DNA of 64,000 nucleotides, from contig JAUJYN010000013.1 in the NCBI GenBank assembly GCA_030737835.1, positions 1,050,806 through 1,114,805 on the forward strand, in the 5' to 3' direction. Source of the DNA: Acorus gramineus (taxonomy: Eukaryota > Streptophyta > Magnoliopsida > Acorales > Acoraceae). Every line of letters starts with the position of its first letter. The first letter of the stretch is position 1. This document shows positions 56,833 to 64,000 of the stretch, piece by piece. The translations under genes and the position numbers were made by a program. The notes under the pieces are model-generated. The model saw nothing but the letters and a program-made list of their open reading frames with translations, was not told where the DNA came from and did no database searches.

Positions 56833-57170
56833 TTCTCCCCCCCCTTAGGAAATTTAGTCCTCAAAATTTAAGGAAACCCAAAGGGCAGACCGAATATAGC
56901 AAGTATCATGCATAGACCGTTTGCTTCCAAGTGGTCCATGCACTGACTGGCACTACCGACACACTGTAATCAAAGAAACGGTCTTAGCGGGGAGCCTCTT
57001 CTCATGATGGTCCTTGATCTTGATCCACTACTCCACGAACGACAAATCCAGCCCGAGGATGAGGCGGTCGAACAGAATGACATGAGCGGATCGTGGACAT
57101 AACGCCTTAGCCCTGAGACAAGGACGACGTAGTGGGCATGAGCCAGTTGTGGGAGAAAGGCTACTTGACA
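56833..57170 (-). pseudogene. Polypurine tract and decayed integrase C-terminus
   Basis: The minus strand carries a polypurine tract (56833-56846, AAGGGGGGGGAGAA). Upstream of it is degraded coding sequence with FLPQLAHAHY, SGLRRYVHDP and the order seen at 53235-53330. The fragment begins at a short GAGGTGGC homology (about 57165-57172) shared with LTR sequence, so it is the last piece of a pol gene whose remainder has been deleted. Confidence 0.7.
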
Positions 57171-58070
57171 AGCCACCTCCCCAATCCACTCAAAGACGCG
57201 ACGGCGCGACCAACCTCACCCTCACCCTCACTCCCGGAGGAAGACTCTTGGGACTTTTGGGGAGAAACCATACCGTTGGTCGAAGAGACGCGGAATTACT
57301 GGTCCACACAACACTACTGAATCACCAACCTCACCCTCACCCTCACTCCCAGAGGGAGACTCTTGGGACTCTTGGGGAGAGACCATACCGTTGGTCGAGG
57401 AGACCCAGAATTACTAGTCTACACAACACTACTGGATCATCTACATCGAGATAACTGCCCAACGATGTCTTTGAACATCGATACGCAACCGGACCCAACA
57501 ACTTTGGGAACGGACGAACAACGAATGGGTCACGCGGCGACGTGTCTTCACCTCATCCTCACCCTCACCCCTTAGAGGTGACATAGGACTTTTGGAAGAG
57601 ACTTAGACTGCTCTACACCCTTGGTCCACCGGTAGCCCTTTCCCCGGGTAGTCACTACCTGGTATACTCCCATGATCAGTACGCTTCCGAACGCCTCGGT
57701 GGTACCTACGGATGGGAGCCCTCTGTCAGGACAGCTTTTCCAATGCCGGGAAGTTCCTACATCGGATCCAACGAAGGGGAGAACGATTCCACGCTCGCAA
57801 TGTCATTCGTTAACCCTCTCCTGGGTAGCCTCTACCTGGTACACTCCCACGATCAGTACGCTTTCGAACGCATCGGTGGTACCTACGGATGGGAGCCCTC
57901 TGTCAGGACAGCTACAACCCAGGCCTCTTCAACACGGACGACATTGGGAGTAAACATTCCATGTTCGTAAAGCGAACCCAATAGAAAAATAACTACTCTC
58001 GATAATCACATATCGATGATATCAAATACTATTGTACTCCCACACAGTTGCATCGCTCGGAAACAAAGGG
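57171..58070 (-). mobile_element. Second-subfamily antisense LTR, left part (S11)
   Basis: No gene. Three CCTCACCCTCACC units (about 57210, 57330, 57550) and a 177-bp tandem duplication: GATCAGTACGCTT.CGAACGC..CGGTGGTACCTACGGATGGGAG starts at 57674 and 57851. It is interrupted at 58070 by a sense solo LTR and resumes at 61013. Confidence 0.7.
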
Positions 58071-61012
58071 TATTATATATGTGTCACTTTTAGCCTTCTG
58101 GTAACCATTGGGACATTTTGGCAGTTTTTTGGTTTTTTCGTTTTTCGATCGGAACCGCTAAAATCTTGGACGTTTAGCTATCACCCTGAGTTTGAGGGCT
58201 CCGATTGGAAATCTAACTACATATTATGTGTCCTGGTGCCATTCCAAGCCACTCACAAAAATTTCATCGAATTCCGGTAATGTTTCAAAATTTTGCAGTT
58301 TCGAAGCGTATCCGGGTTTTGACCGAGCGAGAAGTCATTGAGAGACTTGACTTGGTCAAATGTGGGCCCATGACTTGGTCAACCCCCTTTGTTTTCTAGT
58401 GTGGATGGGTTGACCCAAGTCAAAGTGCACTTAAACCTCACTAATCCTAGCCTAAACCTAATTAGGGCTAATCTAAGTGTGGGTGTGAGAGTGTGTGGTG
58501 GGTGTGTGAGTATAAAGAAATCCCACGACTACAACATCCCCACTATTCATCATCTTCTCCAAAATTTCTCTCTCTCTCTTTAAAACCCCCATATGATCTA
58601 GTAGAAGGTCTTGAAATCAAAAACCCTAAGAAGAGAAAGGATAGGTAAGAACCTGATCTGCCTTCCTATGGTCTCGGATTCGAATTCCCTTGTGTGTGAC
58701 CCCTTCTCATACCCTCTTTTCTCCTCTGTTTTAGCCCCTTTTTGGCTGAGTTGGAGATCTCGGTGGTGGTAGTCTTGGAGGCGGTGCTTCGGTGCGCGAA
58801 GAGCACCCGTTCTTCCTCCCCTTCTCTTCCTCTCCTAGGGTAAGCTTTCTTTCTTTCCTTTCCTTGTTTAGATGCATGTTAGGAAGTGTTTTTGGGGTAT
58901 GCATGGCTGCTGGTGGCTGTTGGTGGCGGTTGGTGGCTGTTGGTGGCCATTGGTGGCCATCGGGGAGGTGGTAGGGTTGTCTCGGGTAGGATGGCAGTGC
59001 AGGCAGCGCAGGCAGGCGGGCTGGCAGGCTGGGCAGGCAGAGCAGGCTGGCAGGGCATGCGCTCGGGCGTGCGCGCGGGTGGAGCAGGAGTGTGCGGGTG
59101 CTGCGCACTGGGCGCCGTGCGGGGGCGTCCGCACGAGGTGCTACGCAGAGGCGCAGTGCGTGCTGTGCGCGCGGGGCCGCGTGCGGGTGCTGCGCGTAGG
59201 GGGCCGTGCATGGGCGTGCGCGCGGAGCGCTGCGAGGAGGCGCAGTGCATGCTGTGCGCGCGCGGTGAGGGGAGCGGGTGGTGCGCGCGGGGTGCTGCGC
59301 TGGGGTGCAGGGCGTGCGGGTGTGTGTACGAGTTGCTGCGCTGGGGAGCAGTGAGCGCGCGGTGCACCCAGGGGGCTCGGCAGCGGGTCCGGGCATGTGG
59401 GCAGGGGCTCGGCAGTGCGTCTGGCCATGCGGGCTGGGGCGCGGCTGTGCGCCCGGGGCGGGTGGCCGTGCGTACGGCTGCCCGGGGGTTCGGGAGTGAG
59501 TCGGGGTGCTCGGACTCGCGTGCGTACGGGCCGTATGTACGCTTGTCCGAGTGTTGGGTATTTTAGTGTATTTTTGTATATATTTGTGTATTTTACTCAC
59601 CGAGTTGATTACCCTGTCTTGCAGATCTTGACGGACGGTCGCGCGATGACCCGGTTATTGGTGAGTGGGACAACCCAACCCAGTAGGGAGGCGCTATATG
59701 TTCTTGGGCATATACCGTCCTCCCCTGGGGCACCGTAGTTTAATATTAACCCGTTTAATATGTAATCCATGCAAGCATGATTAATATGTAGTATGCATGC
59801 TACCCTAGACCTTGTATGTTAGGGACTTGCACCCTTAGGATATGTGTAAGAGCCATGCATCCTGTCACCATGTTTTCATGCTAGGAAGCCTCGACCTATG
59901 CATGTTCCCATTTAGTTTAATTTATTTAAATCAAATGCGAGCATATGACTATTAGCATGCCTTAGGGAATATTATAAGGGGCCTTGCGAGGTCAACATTG
60001 AGACCCGGGCTAGGGTACTCCGTGTTCCTTGTTTGGTTGTCGGGATGTCCTATATCGGGACCTCATGGTGCCCTCCCAAGGTTTATTTTCCCGATAATGT
60101 TATAATATATGATTCCCCACATCTTAGTTATGCGCCCTAGAGGAATTCTGAAGAATTCATGACATTAGAGTTGATGAGAGGTGTTGCCGACAGATCCGAG
60201 TGGATCGTATGCGTATGGATAGGCTGTTTCTGTTCCCTTCGTTGGATCTGTATAGAGACTGCCCCAGCGTTAGAAAGGCCGTCCCGTCAGAGGGCTCCCA
60301 TCAGTAGGTACCTCCTGATTTGGATTTGGACTGTGCTGAAGTGTGGGAGTGGCCAAGCGGCTACGGAGTGGAGGAGAGACTATCGGTGGACCAAGGGTGA
60401 TTAACAGCCTAGTCAGTCCCAATATCCTATGTCACCTATTGAGGGGTGAGGGTGAGGGTGTGGTGGGTCGGCGATGTTGCGACCCACTGGATTTGTGCAT
60501 TTCCTGCCACTTAGAGGCTTTGATTTAATTGTGGTTAATATAAATTGTGATGCATGGGTTGTGCTATTCACTGAGCGTGTGGCTCACCCCTCGCATAATT
60601 ATTTTCTCCAGTTATCACTGAGTCAGATCTGAAGGAGGAGCTCCCCGTGGCACTTCATTAGTAGCGGAGCAACGCCACGTCCCGCGAGTGTTAGAGGCCA
60701 TCAGTATCCTTTCTTTTGATTGTATGTATTATATTTTCGTGCTTGAGCACTCGTTTGTATTATACTTGGATGTATTGTGTATATTTGGCTCTCACAGGAC
60801 AGTTGATTATGTATCGAGTCTGTAATGTGTTTTTGATTTACAGATTCAGTCTTTTAGCTTCCGCTATTTGTGTATATATCATGTCAGCCTCTTTGTTGTC
60901 TGTGTTGTCATTTTAGATGTTATTTAGAGTATGTTATTGACCTCCAGTTTAGACTGCTGATATCATATATACACTTGCCGCGTGCCGGGGACGGCCGCCC
61001 TGGGGCGTGACA
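58071..61012 (+). mobile_element. Solo Ty3/gypsy LTR, sense (S10, 2942 bp)
   Basis: Exact target duplication AAGGG (58066-58070; 61013-61017). The first bases read TATTATATATGTG, so the terminal TG has mutated to TA; the end is the usual GGGGCGTGACA. 36-nt block 59625-59660, 5' splice-like CCTAGGGTAAGC (about 58834), CpG-rich tract about 59040-59530, terminal short frame ending TAG at about 60660. Confidence 0.95.
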
Positions 61013-62797
61013 AAGGGGTTTGCCTCTGCTCTCACGCAGAAATAATCCCAAGGCACATAACCCAATATGCGGTTCATATACACGACTAGCACGGGTAGGC
61101 CTAGCTTAATGCCCCAACTACCGGCTTTGCCCCAGGGGAGGACGGTACACGCCCAAAGCATGTAGCGCCTCCCAAACTGGGTTGGGTTGTCCCACTCACC
61201 GGAAATTGGGTCGACGCGTGACCATCCGTCGGGATCTGCAAGACAGGGTATTAACTAGTGAGTATAAATCCACAATTACCCAAAATACACAAATAAATAC
61301 TTAAAACCCACAACAAACACCCCACACTCGGGCAAACGTGCACACGACCCGTACGCACGCTAACCCGAGCACTCCGGCAACCACCCGCACGGCCACCCGA
61401 CCGCCCGGGTGCACCGCCACGCTTCAGCCCGCGCACCCCGCGCACCGCCAGCACCTCGCCACGCCTCGCGCGCACCACAGCCGCCTCACCGCGCCCCGTG
61501 AGCACCGCACTGCCTCCCGCACGAACTCTCCTCGGCCATCACCTCGCGCACGCACCACCCCTGCCTCGGCCATCACCTCGCGCACGCACCACCCCTGCCT
61601 CGGCCATCACCTCGCGCACGGGCCACTGCACGCCGCGCCCCCGCGCGCACCCTGCACAACCTCCCGCACGCGCACTGCCCTCGGCCATCACCCCCTCCCC
61701 AGCACCCGCACGCCCAGCACCGCCGACCCACGTGCATCGCCGCTCGCACCTCTCCCCGCACCAGCCGCTCGACCAGCCCCTCCCGGGTGCACTAGCGTGC
61801 AGCACGCCCAGCACACCCGCGCGCAGCTGCTTGACCCGCTCCTCGCACTTGACCCGCGCGACCAGCTCCTCGCGCACAGACCCGCGCGACCAGCCCGACC
61901 AACACGCACGCCCTGCACTCCCGCGCACAGCACGCCCTGCACGCGCGCCCTGCTGGCCACCAGCTCCCCCCGAGCGCACGCCCACGCGCGCACGCCCGCG
62001 CGCTGCCTGCGCTGCTGCCTGCTGCCCGGAACAGACCCCACTGCCCGAGTACCTCCACCACCACCCAATGGCCTCCGACAGCCTCCGACCGCCCCCAACC
62101 ACCTCCGACGACCCCCCCACTGCCGCCGACCACCTCCCAAACCCAAAAACCACCTCCTATCAAGCATCTAAGCAAGAAAAAAGAGGGAAAGAAGCTTACC
62201 AAGGGGGAGGAAGAGGTGACCGGGTGCTCTCCGCGCACCGAAACCTTTCTCAAAGGTCCTCCTACGCCCCGATCTATCACGGCCTTCAAAACGGCCCAAA
62301 TCAGAGGAGAAAGAGGGGAGGACGGGGAGGCTAGGATCGTCGGAATCGGGTTTTGAAGGTACCGGGGTGTAGATCGGGAGCCGATCCGATCTACACTTCT
62401 TAGGTTTTAGGTTTTTGGTTTTGAGGGGTCTAAGGGCCTCAAATGGAAGAAAAAGAGAGAGAGATGAGAGAGGGAAAGTTGGTAGGGATGATGAATAGTG
62501 TTTTCAAAAATTAGATCTCACTTATTTATAGTGTGCGACTTAAAAACCCAGATACGCCCCGGAACTGCGAAATTTTGGAAACATTGCCGGAATTCGATGA
62601 AATTTTCATGAGTGGCTTAAAATGGCACCAGGACACATAATACGCAGTTAGATTTTTAAATCAGAGTCCTCTAACTCGGACGATAGCTAACAGTCCAAAA
62701 TTATGCGGTTCCGATCGAAAAATGCAAAAAAAAATTTAAAAACTGCTAAAATGCTCCAATGGTTACCAGCAGGCCAAAAAGTGACACATATATAACA
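61013..62797 (-). mobile_element. Second-subfamily antisense LTR, right part (S11)
   Basis: Continues 57171-58070 beyond S10 and ends with the LTR start (..GTGACACATATATAACA, 62797). It contains its own 36-nt block (61200-61235, minus), a CpG-rich tract (61380-62030) that includes a short tandem repeat (CACCCCTGCCTCGGCCATCACCTCGCGCACG-type units near 61550-61620), and a TATA/W-box-like region. The right flank begins TGCTC; the matching left duplication is lost. Confidence 0.85.
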
Positions 62798-63774
62798 TGC
62801 TCTACCCACCCTGCCTGCCCTGCTTGCCTTGCCCTGCCTGCCCGCGCGCGCAGGCCTGATGAGCCCGCACTGCCTGAGCTGGCCTACCACCCCAACCGCC
62901 ACCAACGGCCACCAAAACCACCATGGAAGCCATACATACCCAAAAACACCCCCTAACATACATCTAAACAAGAAATGGAAGGAAAGGAACCTTACCCAAG
63001 GAGAGGAAGAGAAGGGGAGGAAGAACGGGTGTTCTTCGCGCACCGAAACACCGCCTCCGAGACTACCACCACCGAGATCTCCAACTCAGCCAAAAAAGGG
63101 CTGAAACTGAGGATAAAAGAGGGCATGAGAAGGGGTCACACATGTGGGAATTCGAATCCGAGACCACCGGAAGGTAGATCGGGTTCTTACCTATCCTTTC
63201 TCTTCTTAGGGTTTTTGGTTTTGACCCCTTGAACTAGGTCATATGGGGGATTAAAGAGAGGGAGAGAGAGCTTGAGAAATTTTGGATAAGATGATGAATA
63301 GTGGGGGGGGATGTAGTCATGGGATTTGTTTATACTCACACCCACACCACACACACTCACACCACTTAACTTAGGGCTAATTAATTAGGTTTAGGCTAGA
63401 TTAGATTAGGTTTAAGTGTGGTTTGACCCTAGTCAACCCAACCACACAAAAATCCAAATCAATTTGACCAAGTCAACGGTCAACTTTGACCAAGTCAAGT
63501 CTCCCAATGACTTCTCACTCGGTCAAAACCCGGATACGCTTCAGAACTGTGAAATTCTGAAACGTTACCAGAATTCGATGAAATTTTTGTGAGTGGCTTG
63601 GAATGGCACCAGGACACATAATATGCAGTTAGATTTCAAATCGGAGTCCTCAAACTCAGGATGATAGCTAACAGTCCAAAATTTTAGCGGTTCCAATCGA
63701 AAAACGAAAAAATTGAAAAACTGCCAGAATGCTCCAATGGTTATCAGAAGGCAAAAAGTGACACATATATAACA
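62798..63774 (-). mobile_element. Ty3/gypsy LTR, antisense, 5' part (S12)
   Basis: Starts (minus strand) at 63774 with the family terminus and proceeds through W-boxes, promoter and leader to the first bases of the CpG-rich tract. It stops at 62798 where S11's terminus begins, so S11 appears to have inserted in it. The remaining part is not found. Confidence 0.85.
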
Positions 63775-64000
63775 CTTCCAGTCTTCCTACTCATCATCGC
63801 GTTGGAAAGCGTCAGTCCATCGAGATTCCTCAGTGGACGTGGGAGTGGGTTATCAGGGATTGTTGAGGACTCGCTAATGTCACGTTCGGGTCACGACGCC
63901 GTCTAGGTGATGATTGACCGACTGACTAAGTCTGCACTTCCCTCCCTAATCCAACTGATTGAGTCTTTGAACGCCTTGACATGGGTTTCCACCTTCGCGA
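63775..64000 (+). pseudogene. Degenerate integrase fragment
   Basis: The plus strand contains KRQSIEIPQWTWEW, corresponding to the segment before the first catalytic Asp of the integrase at about 52440-52480. Fragments of the following core are in broken frames (TFGS, DRLTKS-like). Several stops. Runs off the window. Confidence 0.75.

Overview
The window looks like a repeat-dense, probably pericentromeric block of a seed-plant (most likely flowering-plant) nuclear genome. The pointers are a Tekay/Del-like Ty3/gypsy chromovirus family primed by initiator tRNA-Met, a plant MULE, a two-ORF plant PIF/Harbinger, tRNA-Met-primed TRIM elements, hAT-type MITEs and plant LINE tails. I recognise no ordinary host gene. 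The species cannot be named from the sequence.

Layout. (1) 1-8292: two retroelement LTRs (1-3750), a flank-like repeat (copy 1, 4100-4880), a hAT MITE, a SINE-like unit, and a second flank copy (7040-8292) carrying a truncated LINE. (2) 8293-39871: one large nested block. I read it as a single Mutator-like element (MULE) of roughly 6 kb swollen to 31.6 kb by later insertions. These are a non-family LTR (9738-12221), TRIM arrays (16094-21796), solo gypsy LTRs, a LINE, a hAT MITE, and a complete PIF/Harbinger element (29412-39738). The Harbinger's two genes are each split by a solo LTR. Copy 1 at about 4.77 kb looks like the empty target site of the MULE. (3) 40822-54724: an antisense LTR fragment, then a near-complete gypsy element (42281-54724) with PBS, gag-protease, RT/RNase H, integrase and PPT. 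It carries three in-frame stops, one frameshift and a nested solo LTR of its own family. (4) 54725-64000: a mosaic of antisense LTR, gag and pol pieces joined end to end, with one more sense solo LTR (58071-61012) and a degenerate integrase fragment at the window edge.

One LTR family (about 2.9-3.5 kb, TGTTATATATGTG...GGGGCGTGACA) dominates. Six solo copies have exact 5-bp target-site duplications and a seventh has a near-exact one. Every copy that keeps the region carries the same internal design: a W-box cluster, a TATA box, a very CpG-rich tract, a block of exactly 36 nt bounded by consensus splice sites, a G-quadruplex-prone tandem repeat, and a conserved 3' splice-site motif. That motif leads into a short reading frame ending at the same TAG. 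The splice-site motif recurs in two otherwise unrelated-looking LTRs in the window. No gene here appears intact. The interest lies in the MULE's convergent two-gene layout (transposase plus a GRF zinc-finger-type gene), the inversion recorded by swapped target-site duplications, and the conserved exon-like structure inside the LTRs.
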